From assembly GCF_021462225.1 (NCBI RefSeq), contig NC_061811.1, positions 1,417,663 through 1,481,662 on the forward strand: a stretch of DNA of 64,000 bases, written 5' to 3'. The notes beneath the pieces are model-generated. The model did not search any database. It had not been told where the DNA came from and was given only the letters and a program-made list of their open reading frames with translations. The translations under genes were made by a program, and so were the position numbers. This document shows, in pieces, positions 1 to 9,830 of this stretch. How positions within the stretch are numbered: position 1 is the stretch's first letter; every line of letters begins with the position of its first letter. The stretch comes from Girardinichthys multiradiatus. Taxonomy: Eukaryota; Chordata; Actinopteri; Cyprinodontiformes; Goodeidae.

Positions 1-19
1 CCACCCGGGTCATTCCTTA

Positions 20-193
20 TGGAGGACCGATCCTGACAAAATTAAAAATAAAAGCATAAATATATATATTTTGTTTTTCCTTTTCCTTAAACATGCCTTT
101 GTTCTATTGACATTTCCTCGTCTCTCTTTTTTCTTTACCGTATGCATTTCTCCTTCATTATGCAAATGAGGAGGGCTGCCTTCTTCTCCTATT
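20..193 (+). repeat. left terminal inverted repeat of the 4.5-kb transposon
   Basis: Pairs with 4370-4545 in inverted orientation. Shared blocks include the terminal TGGAGGACCGAT, AAACATGCCTTTGTTCT, GACATTTCCTCGTCTCTC and TATGCAAATGAGGAGGGC. The inner end lacks about 11 bases (TCCAGCTCCTC-like) that the right arm has. Confidence 0.88.
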
Positions 194-199
194 GACCAC

Positions 200-292
200 C
201 TATGATGAAAATTTCAGACCCCTCCATGATTTCTAAGTGGGACAATTTGCAAAGTTGCAGGGTGTTCAAATACTTATTTTCCTCTCTCCCTC
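200..292. repeat. solo end of another Tc1-like element
   Basis: The stretch with TTCAGACCCCTCCATGATTT and GGGTGTTCAAATACTTATTT has the wording of the terminal repeat of common fish Tc1 elements (outer end CAAATACTTATTTTCC). It abuts the left arm of the 4.5-kb element and a CT/TA microsatellite. No transposase is attached. Confidence 0.5.
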
Positions 293-326
293 TCTCTCTC
301 TCTATATATATATATATATTTATATA
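281..326. repeat. (CT)n-(TA)n microsatellite
   Basis: Runs of CT then TA directly left of the nested Tc1 element; the TA run probably offered its target site. Confidence 0.85.
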
Positions 327-1902
327 CTGCTCAAAAAAATGAAGGGAACCCTCAAATAACACATCCTAGATCTGAATGAATGAAATATTCTCATTAAATA
401 CTTTGTTCTGTATAAAGTTAAATATGCTGACAACAAAATCACACAAAAATCATCAATGGAAATCAAAGTTATTAACCAATGGAGGCCTGGATTTGGAGTC
501 ACAGACAAAGTTAAAGTGGAAAAACACACTAGAGGCTGATCCAACTTTGATGTAATGTCCTTAAAACAAGTCAAAATGAGGCTCAGTATTGTGTGTGACC
601 TCCACGTATCTTTATGACCTCCCTACAACGCCTGGGCATGCTCCTGATGAGACGGTGGATGGTCTCCTGAGGGATCTCCTCCCAGACCTGAACTAAAGCA
701 TCCGTCAACTCCTGGACAGTCTGTGGTGCAACGTGACGTTGGTGGATGGAGCGAGACATGATGTCCCAGATGTGCTCAATCAGATTCAGGTCTGGGGAAC
801 AGGCGGGCCAGTCCATAGCTTCAATGTCTTCATCTTGCAGGAACTGCTGACACACTCCAGCCACATGAGGTCTAGCATTGTCCTGCATTAGGAGGAACCC
901 AGGGCCAACCGCACCAGCATATGGTCTCACAAGGGGTCTGAGGATCTCATCTTGGTACCTAATGGCAGTCAGGCTACCTCTGGCGAGCACATTGTGTGCC
1001 ATGCGGCCCTCCAAAGAAATGCCACCCCACACCATTACTGACCCACTACCAAACCAGTCATGCTGAAGGATGTTGCAGGCAGCAGATCTCTCTCCACGGT
1101 GTCTCCAGACTCTGTCACGTCTGTCACATGTGCTCAGTGTGAACCTGCTTTCATCTGTGAAGACCACAGGGCGCCAGTGGTGAATTTGCCAATCCTGGTG
1201 TTCTCTGGCAAATGCCAAGCGTCCTGCACGGTGTTGGGCTGTGACCACAACCTCCATTTGTGGACATCAGGCCCTCATACCATCCTCATGGAGTCGGTTT
1301 CTAACCGTTTGTGCAGACACATGCACATTTGTGGCCTGCTGGAGGTCATTTTGCAGGGCTCTGGCAGTGCTCCTCCTGTTCCTCCTTGCATAAAGGTGGA
1401 GGTAGCGGTCCTGCTGCTGGGTTGTTGTCCTCCTACGGCCTCCTCCACGTCTCCTGGTGTACTGGCCTGTCTCCTGGTAGCACCTCCAGGTTCTGGACAC
1501 TACGCTGATAGACACAGCAAACCTTCTTGCCACAGCTTCCATTGATGTGCCATCCTGGATGAGCTGCACCACCTGAGCCACTTGTGTGGGTTGTAGAGTC
1601 CGTCTCATGCTACCACGAGTGTGAAAGCACCACCAACATTCAAAAGTGACCAAAACATCAGCCAGAAATCATCGGTACTGAGAAGTGGTCTGTGGTCCCC
1701 ACCTGCAGAACCACTCCTTTATTGAGTGTCTTGATAATCACCAAAGATTTCCTCCTGTTGTCTTTTTCATTTGAACAACAAGATGTGAAATTAATTGTCA
1801 ATCAGTGTTGCTTCCTAAGTGGACAGTTTGATTTCACAGAAGTTTGATTTACTTGGATTTATATTGTGTTGTTTAAGAGTTCCCTTTATTTTTTTTCAGC
1901 AG
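327..1902 (-). mobile_element. Tc1-like element (DD34E) nested in the 4.5-kb transposon
   Basis: Ends CTGCTCAAAAAAATGAAGGG at 327 and the inverted CTGCTGAAAAAAAATAAAGG-type sequence at 1902. It sits in a (TA)n stretch, TA on the left and TG on the right. The arms are short, about 25 bp. One transposase frame fills the middle on the minus strand. It interrupts the left part of the long-inverted-repeat element, so it is the younger of the two. Confidence 0.88.
583..1608 (-). pseudogene. Tc1 transposase, full length but for one nonsense codon
   Basis: Frame from ATG at 1608 ([20 protein letters not shown]) to the stop at 583-585, 342 codons including the stop. The N-terminal paired-like helix-turn-helix ([20 protein letters not shown]) is followed by an AT-hook-like run [10 protein letters not shown]. 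The catalytic triad is present: FTDESRF, LMQDNARPH and LNLIEHIWD, with 34 residues between the second Asp and the Glu (DD34E). The only visible break is TGA at 1269-1267, after HEDGMRA; the next codon is TGT. CGA CGT to TGA TGT (two CpG transitions) would explain it, which is inference. I start at MRRT rather than at the upstream Met at 1653 because family members begin this way. Confidence 0.88.
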
Positions 1903-1929
1903 TGTGTATATATATATATATATACACAC

Positions 1930-2454
1930 CACCAGAACATGACTACTGTGTGCAGCCAAGTATAATATCATAGATGTGATTAATGTTTGAGGGTTATAAC
2001 TAATTGTCATATTTTGTGAGCACCATCTTCTAATTCTGCATATTCCTGATTACATCTTAGTGATGTGGTCCAGCCAGCCCTTTACACTTGATGGACGATG
2101 ACGTGGACAGCGGAGAGAGGCATCACAAATATCTACAGACCACCTGTGTGATGCTTCACTCACCATCCAGAAAGACAAACCAAAGGTCTCAGTTGCAGCA
2201 TCCAATCCAAGTCTCTGACCTTGTGAAAGATTTAGCCACACCACCAGAGACTTTCTGTTCAGAAAGACATTTGCCTCTTTGTTCTGTTGAAGAGGTTTTT
2301 CCAGGAACCGGTCACTCAGGTTGATCCTGCTGTCTCCATTGTAAATACTTGTACATAGTTTTATTTTATACCTTTTGTCTTATAATCTTGATCTGTTTGA
2401 ATGTTTTCTTCCCCCATTCTGTTTAAAATGTTATTTGTAATTTTTCAAAATAAA
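1930..2454 (+). other. 3' remnant of a second, convergent gene of the 4.5-kb transposon
   Basis: A possible acceptor (CATCTTAG, ending 2060) opens a frame that runs to a stop at 2322-2324 (…GTGHSG), followed by AATAAA at 2449-2454. I do not recognise the peptide (it contains MDDDVDSGERHHKYLQ). From its position facing the Myb-like gene it could be the tail of the transposase gene, whose body is missing or was replaced by the nested Tc1. Weak. Confidence 0.3.
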
Positions 2455-2552
2455 CTGTGTTTAGAAATTTAAATGAAGTTGATGTATTGTTAGATCAAAT
2501 GGAAATAAAATACATTGATGACAAAAACAATTTAGAAATTTATTAGAACACC

Positions 2553-4104
2553 TTAAAACTTTAAGAAACAATCTGAACAAAACTTAATATTATTTCTTAT
2601 ATAGCACCTTATTTCAGTACCATTTTTTCTAAGATGGAAAACAGTCTGTCCATTCTCTGTAGCCTCATGTCCTCCCTGATCAACTCCATCATCTCTGTTC
2701 CTCTTTCTTTTCTGACCTCTTCCTGCTGGCTCACTGTCTTCCTTCTCCATCTGGTTGACCACCGCTCCGCTTGGCCCTGGAGTGTCCTCAGGGATGGAGG
2801 CAATTAGGACAGGAGGTGTTGTGGAAGACCTCTGTCCCAACATCTCATCCATAAGGACAAACCAGGTCCAAGTAGCAGCAGTGGGCTTTTCACTGACTCC
2901 TGACCCTGACCCTGGATACTTACAATCCTAAAGTTAGATGGAAGAAAAGAAGAGTTGACTAAACAGAGAAACCAACAAGACTTTTAGAAATATTTTTTTA
3001 TTTGTGTGACATGAGAACTTCTGAACAAACTTTATATTTCTTTTTCATATTGTCCCACTTTTGTTTGGCCTACAAGGGGCTGACCTTCACCTGTTGGTCC
3101 ATCTTCTCCAGAATTGTCCTAAACAAGCAAAAAGGAAAGAGGGAAAACCAAAAGAAGTATGTTAATCACTGGATGGATATTTATGAAAGTTAGAAAGATA
3201 GAAGTTATTGAAACTGGACAGAAACTGACTGTAAAGAATGTTGTTATTGTACCTCCAAGCCACGATGGCTGAGTTTTTAGCTCCAGTAAAAAGGTGGTGG
3301 TTCTCACCCCTGAGCTTCATTAACTGGGCCGTCTGCTGCTTTGTCCCTAAACAACAAGAAAAACCATCTTGCTTAATATCAGTGTAAAAAAAGTCTTTTT
3401 TTTTATTTTACATTTGTCTTAATTTGCAGAACATATTAAAATATTTCTATGCAAATGCCTAAAACAAGCTCTTTCAAACTTTTCACTTCTTTACTGAGAT
3501 TTGTTTGCATTTGAAAGTGTATTTCTCTTCAGCTGTACCTGAAATCACGAATTATAATTCTAGCTGAATTATAAATACACTTTTAAAACACATGTAGCAC
3601 ATTTCTTCATCAAAAATGAATATTTAAAAGCTTATTTATTCTCAATCACACTCTCCAACGATACGGTAAGATTACATAAAATCGTCCATTTATTCAGGTT
3701 AATATTAATATCACAGGAATATTAAATCGACTTACATGAACAAATGACACAATACATTAAAATAATACTAACATAAACTGTTAGAAATCATTTGTGTTAA
3801 ACGTTCACTGTGATGACTGGCAGCAGGAGCTCAGTACCGATAGTTCAGTCAGATCTCTACCGGGTCTAGCTCGCCCCACCGCCGGTAGGGCTGGCGAGGC
3901 AAACCGGTTACTACGGTGGGAGCGGAAAACTTCGAACACGTCGGAGCACGTTTGAAATTAAGCGATGTTTTGTTAAATCAAGGAGATATTTAACGTCTAC
4001 ATAGTTATATTCCCGCACTAAAAACATTGTAAAAGTTCATTTGTGTCACAGAAAGTGTAATTTTTCACAGTTTACTCACAGCTTTTGCCAGTGTGGTCCG
4101 CCAT
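2553..4104 (-). pseudogene. transposon-encoded trihelix/Myb-SANT-like DNA-binding protein, decayed
   Basis: Four exons fit: 4080-4104 (MADHTGKS), 3253-3346, 3031-3118 and 2553-2927, all with AG/GT borders and matching phases, giving 194 codons. The second reads WTKQQTAQLMKLRGENHH and HLFTGAKNSAIVAW; the third RTILEKM then AKQKWDNMKKKYK; the fourth DCKYPGSGSGVSEKP and TWTWFVLMDEMLGQR. The tryptophan-spaced helices followed by KKKWDNLKKKY-type sequence are those of trihelix (Myb_DNA-bind_4-like) proteins carried by fish DNA transposons. Two breaks: a TAG at 3072-3070, and a frameshift near 2700 after which the expected EMMELIREDM and RLFSILEKMV residues lie in another frame. Its role would be binding the element's ends and helping the transposase; here it is inactive. 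Confidence 0.72.
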
Positions 4105-4369
4105 GGCTGCCCCTGTTTGACCAAATCACTTCGACCCGCAATGAATCATGGGAAATGATGGACCACGAAGGATACTCACAACTCATCCTTCAAATCGGGC
4201 AAAATAAGGACACATTTGTCGGCAGCATCTGACAGACCTTACGTGCCGCGCTGTGATGTAATCAGCCCACAAGTACGGACTTGGAAGGATCCAGCCCCTG
4301 AATTGGGACACACCCTCGGCCTGCACATGGATCCTCCTCCTTCCTGTTTATTGACCAATAGGAGAGGAG

Positions 4370-4545
4370 CTGGAGAGAAGAAGGCAGCCCTCCTCATTTG
4401 CATAATGAAGCAGAAATGCATACGGTAAAGGAAAAAGAGAGACGAGGAAATGTCAAAAGAACAAAGGCATGTTTAAGGAAAAGGGAAAACAATATATATA
4501 TATATTTCTGCTTTTATTTTTAATTTTGTCAGTATCGGTCCTCCA
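4370..4545 (-). repeat. right terminal inverted repeat of the 4.5-kb transposon
   Basis: Reverse complement of 20-193, ending CCTCCA at 4545. It is followed by TAATTCCTTA, the second copy of the presumed target duplication. Confidence 0.88.
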
Positions 4546-4555
4546 TAATTCCTTA

Positions 4556-7477
4556 CCTCCTCGCTCTTTAAGGAAATTGTGAATTTAATGATTTATTTAG
4601 TTTTAAATAGTTTGTTGCTTCGCTCTAAAGTTAAGTAGTAAAGAAAACGTCCATAAACGTCAAATTTAATTTCCCTTTTGTAATTAAACAAACCCATGAC
4701 AGCTTCAATGAAAATGAGTTTACCTGATTATTATGATAGTAACATTTAAAAAAAGTAAATGGTTAACGGACTGAACTTATAAATAAGGTAAAAGTAAAAT
4801 GAGCTAAAACTTACAAATAAGTGTGTTAATCAGTTATTGTTAATGAATCATGCAGCTGTAAAGCAACAACTCTGGCCTGATGCAGATTGGTAAAGAATTA
4901 AATGTAAAATAATGATTTCAATTTTTCCTGCTTTTGGATCCAGAGCAACTTAAGAAATAATGGAAGGAATTAATTAACTGCTCATCATCTTTTATTTATA
5001 AGTTGAAACAAAAACCAATTTATTAGCTAAGAGCCTTTTAAACGGAGCAAAGGAGCAATGGCATCTGCTGGACTGAAGGTGTTTTGCAGTCTTCTTTACA
5101 ACTTCCCTAGACGTCATTAGGCTGATTTAAATAAATGGTCCGTGGCCTTGCTGAGTAATGGAAACAGATTGTATACTATTCCCTGGGATTTATTTTACCC
5201 AGGTAAAATAAATCCTGAGGCCTTCGGTGGAAAAGGGGCCATTGATGCAGCTCTCTCATTACACATTATGCAGAGGTATCATGAGGAGGAGAGACTGACT
5301 TCAGCTTCATCCCTCAGTGGTGATCCCAGGAAAAATATGAGGTGATGTTCAAGTTCTGTCCAATTTAAATGCATAAAAAAGGAAAGATGTAGAACTTGGC
5401 TGGTTAGCAGAGCAGAGCTGCACAGAAACATACAACAGAAGATCTCACTCTGGGATGTTTGAAGGAGCTCACACGTATTCAAAGAAAGTCAGTAAAGAGC
5501 TAAATGAAGTTCTGCTCTTAGAGATTTTGCCCTTTTAGTCGGGACAGTTGGGATGCATATAAATCTGTGTTCCAAAGGAAACAAACTAACCATCATTCTG
5601 GGATAATCAGTAACACGAATAATGGCAGAGGTTCAGAACCAGGGGCTTTTCCAGTTTTATCTGTTAGATGGGTCCAGTCTGAGTGGTTTCAGAGTCCTCC
5701 ACCCTCATATGCTCCTCTGGGCTAAAAACAATCTCATTTAGCTGCGGAATATCACACTGCAACATGTTCAGGGCTGTGAAAAGTATGTACCCCCTCACAG
5801 ACTGAGATTACTTCATGTTATGGGTTTCTCTACCAGCACCGGCACCGTGTTTATGAAACCTTTGACAGGAAAAGGTTCTCATCTCTGATAACAGTTTAAA
5901 CTTTGAATGTTTTTAAATGTTGCTGCAAGTTTCATGATGCTGAGAAATCTGGCCTTCAGCTGATGTAATAAAACCTCCCGAATCATGAAGGGAAATCATG
6001 TTTTTGCTCTGATGTGGTCTCGGTGTCTCTGGACCTAAATGGATCCAACAACCAGTTCTCTAATCTCTGTTGACCCACCCCTCAGTATCTCTCTGGATCT
6101 GAATCCTGCATCTTCTAGAAAACATGGATCGAACAGCTTTAAAGGACCTGCCTTTCTACAGACTCACTCCTCAAAAGGTTTACAGAACAGGTCCCAATTC
6201 AAGCTTCTGTCTGTGATTCATGTAGGTTGGACCCCATCTCCTGGGCCCATGAACTGTTTCTGGTGACCTGCAGCCAAGCTGTTTGCCAGTGTTTTTGTAT
6301 TTTTTGAACCACATGCATCATTTGGTGCCAAACTCAGAAGGTATTTGTGTGTTTTTCTCTATTCCATAATGGAGATCCATCTAGCTCTACCCATTTTGTT
6401 TTGGTCATACTAATACTCTGACCCGGTTTGTCCCAGAAGGCCTGAACCACCTGGCTTCATGGCACCATAATGGGATTTTTATTGGCATAGATTGATATAG
6501 ATTGATATAACTCAGTGCTACATGTATGAGGGTTTATGAACGTCTTCAAAATAATGTTGTGTATAATGTTTGGCAGATGTGCTGCAAGGTTCCCAGTGAG
6601 AAGAATTTTGACCAACATGAGAACCAGCAGCTGCTCTGATTAAAGAAGCCACTGAGCTACAGTGAGTGAATTTAGGTGGAGCAGCTGTTTAAATCCCTCC
6701 ACATCAGCCTTTGTGTGACTAAATTCTTCACTTAAGCTTTAAGGGGTCTCCTCCAAATTGGTTCAGCGTCTACCTTTCTTATTCAAAAGCTCATCAGACA
6801 ATAATCCTCTACAGACAATAGCAGAGTTCCTCGAGGTAAACAATCTAAACTTTAGGCTTTAGTCAAACATTCAAATCTTCTGCTGCACATTCTGCCATAA
6901 AGTAGAACATTTGGATCTGACACGATGAGATAAAGCCCGTCATTCTTCAGGCTCTTTTTCCTGAAAGATTCACAGTTTCCTGCAGCTGACGCAGCGTCTG
7001 CAGTCTGACATTTTTCTTCAGTGTCTGAGCTGTGAATCCAGTGCTTTTCTAACTACTTAAATGCATTTTACTCATGCTTAAATGATCCATGGCTCAACAT
7101 GGCAGAGATGCAAAGCTGTGACTTTGAAACAGTTTAGGAGTTTCTGGGTTGTAGGAAATCTTCAGAAACAGCTTCAGGTTCGGCAGTGATGTGGTTTGAG
7201 AATCTGCCACATTCACTCCTCTAAAACATGGAGCCAGAAATATGAACCTTCATGACTGCAGAGACGCCTGGACACTGCCCTGATGGGCGTCAATGTCCTT
7301 TAAAGATCTGGTGGATGACATCAGCAGACAAGTGATGGAACTGAAACGCCGCCATCTCTGCAGCACCATGTTATTGACAAGATGCTGCAACTAACATCCT
7401 TCTCTGCAGCATTTTGGGACATGCACAGCACTAAATGCTTCATGATGCATGCCATAAGTTGCATGGAGTTCATTTTA
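4556..7477. other. gene-empty AT-rich stretch
   Basis: No coding frame, RNA gene or clear transposon end was recognised. There is a perfect 14-bp inverted repeat at 5186-5215 (GGATTTATTTTACC, 2-nt loop). Around 5772-5800 the wording (GTGAAAAGTATGTACCCCCT) resembles the end of a dispersed fish DNA element, but nothing more can be supported. Confidence 0.5.
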
Positions 7478-7910
7478 CATCTACACGCTAATCAGACATT
7501 ATATTATGACCGCTGATATTTGACCATGGAAGCCAAGGAAAGCATAATGTTAATGCTGCGAAACGTTGGGTCCTGCCACCCATGTGGATGTTACTTTGAC
7601 ACCAGCAACCATGTTGGCGTTGGTATTATTGCATCGCATGTCATGGAACCGGTACCCCCTGATGTCTGTGGCCTCAGTTGGTTAATGTTCCCTGTTGCAT
7701 GGTTCATAATGTTTGAGCAATACAAGGCTTTGACCTTGCCTCCTAATTCCCCAGATTTCGATCTAATTCAGATTTTGGGAAAGAGATGGATGAGCTGGAT
7801 AAGTCCCATTCCTGGAGACTCCACCTTGAAACTTCCAGAACTTACAGGGAGAACTTACAGTTAGCATCTAGCTCCCAGATACCACAAATTTATCGTCAAC
7901 AAGAACTGGT
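7478..7910 (+). mobile_element. fossil Tc1/mariner transposase and left end
   Basis: The left end CATTATATTATGACCGC at 7487 resembles the inverted repeat of fish mariner elements ending in GGTCATAATGTTATG. Inside, the plus strand keeps transposase phrases: GSCHPCGCYFDTSNHVGV, then LPPNSPDFDLIQ (intact members read PPNSPDLNPIE). Most of the gene, including the catalytic glutamate, is lost. A matching right end (GGTGGTCATAATGTTATG) lies at 9804-9821, on the far side of the DD36E element. Confidence 0.65.
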
Positions 7911-8037
7911 TCTAAACTCTGTTCAGCGAGGTTAAAATGAATTGAATCATGTTCATAGTTCCTCAGAAACATTCTGAACTACGTTCATTGCTCCAATAAG
8001 ATCTAAGATCTCATATTTCTGTCTGAAATAAAGTTTA

Positions 8038-8064
8038 ATAATATATATATATATATATATATAT
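8038..8064. repeat. (TA)n microsatellite
   Basis: Uninterrupted TA run of about 13 units. Confidence 0.9.
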
Positions 8065-8362
8065 GCCGGGTCATGACTGCCTTTAGGAATAAACATCGGA
8101 CAGCATTTCTAACCTTCCTCATCTGTTTAATTCTCCCTTTTTGTCTTTACTCAAATGAAATGTGTTTAATTACGGCCACGCTCCCCAACCAGCTGCTCTC
8201 ATTCACATGTTGCACTGCTTTGACTGCCAGGATAAGTCTGAAGGCTTGACTGAAAGGTGCTCCTTCCAGACTGTAAATATCTAGATACTGTTTAAGGATA
8301 CAAGCAGACAGATCTTCATTCATGCACATTAAGATTTGTGCTGTTATTTCAGCTATACACAC

Positions 8363-8440
8363 CTGTAGAATGATCTGAGAGAGCAAAAGGTGACAGGATG
8401 CATGAAGCTGCACCTTCTCTGCATTCCTTTGCTGCATCTC
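8363..8440 (-). other. orphan exon-like segment, 26 codons
   Basis: On the minus strand a pyrimidine-rich tract ending GTGCAG precedes a 78-nt open segment (EMQQRNAEKVQLHASCHL, then LLSQIILQ) followed by GTGTGT. Both ends are phase 0. The peptide looks like an amphipathic helix, but I do not recognise it and found no neighbouring exon. It may be chance or the relic of a lost or displaced gene. It is not adad1, il2 or il21 as far as I can tell. Confidence 0.2.
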
Positions 8441-8502
8441 CTGCACAAAACAATCAAATTGGGATGCAAATAAAGATGTATACAGGATGAGCCTTCAGTA
8501 TA

Positions 8503-9772
8503 CAGGGGTTGGACAATGAAACTGAAACACGTGTCATTTTAGTGTGGGAGGTTTCATGGCTAAATTGGACCAGCCTGGTAGCCAGTCTTCATTGATTGCA
8601 CATTGCACCAGTAAGAGCAGAGTGTGAAGGTTCAATTAGCAGGGTAAGAGCACAGTTTTGCTCAAAATATTGAAATGCACACAACATTATGGGTGACATA
8701 CCAGAGTTCAAAAGAGAACAAATTGTTGGTGCATGTCTTGCTGGCGCATCTGTGACCAAGACAGCAAGTCTTTGTGATGTATCAAGAGCCACGGTATCCA
8801 GGGTAATGTCAGCATACCACCAAGAAGGACGAACCACATCCAACAGGATTAACTGTGGACGCAAGAGGAAGCTGTCTGAAAGGGATGTTCGGGTGGTAAC
8901 CCGGATTGTATCCAAAAAACATAAAACCACGGCTGCCCAAATCACGACAGAATTAAATGTGCACCTCAACTCTCCTGTTTCCACCAGAACTGTCCATCAG
9001 GAGCTCCACAGGGTCAATATACACGGCCGGGCTGCTATAGCCAAACCTTTGGTCACTCATGCCAATGCCAAACGTCGGTTTCAATGATGCAAGGAGCGCA
9101 AATCTTGGGCTGTAGACAATGTGAAACATGTATTGTTCTCTGATGAGTCCACCTTTACTGTTTTCCCCACATCCAGGAGAGTTACGGTGTGGAGAAGCCC
9201 CAAAGAAGCGTACCATCCAGACTGTTGCATGCCAAGAGTGAAGCATGGGGGTGGATCAGTGATGGTTTGGGCTGCCATATCATGGCATTCCCTTGGCCCA
9301 ATACTTGTGCTAGATGGGCGCGTCACTGCCAAGGACTACCGAACCATTCTTGAGGACCATGTGCATCCAATGGTTCAAACATTGTATCCTGAAGGCGGTG
9401 CCGTGTATCAGGATGACAATGCACCAATACACACAGCAAGACTGGTGAAAGATTGGTTTGATGAACATGAAAGTGAAGTTGAACATCTCCCATGGCCTGC
9501 ACAGTCACCAGATCTAAATATTATTGAGCCACTTTGGGGTGTTTTGGAGGAGCGAGTCAGGAAACGTTTTCCTCCACCAGTATCACGTAGTGACCTGGCC
9601 ACTATCCTGCAAGAAGAATGGCTTAAAATCTCTCTGACCACTGTGCAGGACTTGTATATGTCATTCCCAAGATGAATTGATGCTGTGTTGGCCGCAAAAG
9701 GAGGTCCTACACCATACTAATAAATTATTGTGGTCTAAAACCAGGTGTTTCAGTTTTATTGTTCAACTCCTG
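8503..9772 (+). mobile_element. Tc1/mariner element, DD36E type, copy 1
   Basis: Ends CAGGGGTTGGACAATGAAAC and the inverted CAGGAGTTGAACAATAAAAC, flanked by TA on both sides (8501-8502, 9773-9774). The inverted repeats are about 30 bp. A single transposase frame lies inside. A sister copy with the same ends is at 33809-35068 in the opposite orientation. Confidence 0.93.
8689..9675 (+). pseudogene. DD36E Tc1/mariner transposase, one unique nonsense codon
   Basis: Starts [19 protein letters not shown], with a helix-turn-helix ([20 protein letters not shown]) and a basic linker [12 protein letters not shown]. The catalytic motifs are [16 protein letters not shown] and [10 protein letters not shown] count 36 residues between the second Asp and the Glu, so DD36E rather than the DD34E of classical Tc1. 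TGA at 9085-9087 interrupts the frame where the sister copy has a Trp codon (FQWCKERKS). The terminal TGA after MSFPR (9673-9675) is shared with the sister copy, so it may be the natural end for this subfamily; without it the frame would run to 9720. Not functional as it stands. Confidence 0.87.
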
Positions 9773-9780
9773 TACATTCT

Positions 9781-9830
9781 CTGATTAAATGGAACGCCAA
9801 GGCAGGTGGTCATAATGTTATGAGCAACGA
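9781..9830 (+). repeat. right end of a fossil Tc1/mariner element
   Basis: GGCAGGTGGTCATAATGTTATG is the standard right terminus of this family and is inverted relative to the end at 7487. It either belongs to the same copy, split by later insertions, or to another copy. Confidence 0.5.

Larger units (their letters stand above)
20..4545. mobile_element. 4.5-kb DNA transposon with ~175-bp terminal inverted repeats and 10-bp target duplication
   Basis: Ends start with TGGAGGACCGAT on both sides. The arms 20-193 and about 4370-4545 are inverted copies with few mismatches apart from a short deletion near the inner end of the left arm. The flanking 10-mers TCATTCCTTA (10-19) and TAATTCCTTA (4546-4555) match at 9 of 10 positions, so they look like a target-site duplication. 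Inside, two transcription units appear to converge: an AATAAA on the plus strand at 2449-2454 and one on the minus strand at 2544-2539, with a trihelix/Myb-like gene remnant on the minus strand. A transposase plus Myb-like accessory protein is typical of PIF/Harbinger and some IS-like eukaryotic families, but the long arms and 10-bp duplication fit Harbinger poorly. The family is left open. Both arms contain the octamer ATGCAAAT or its complement. Confidence 0.82.

Noticed and set aside
5186..5215. 14-bp perfect inverted repeat with 2-nt loop
   Set aside because: AT-rich sequence makes such short palindromes likely by chance; no T-run or gene context.
8589..9332. Several minus-strand frames over the DD36E element (also 34335-34982 plus in copy 2)
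   Set aside because: Reverse-strand shadows of the transposase gene, repeated in both copies for that reason only.
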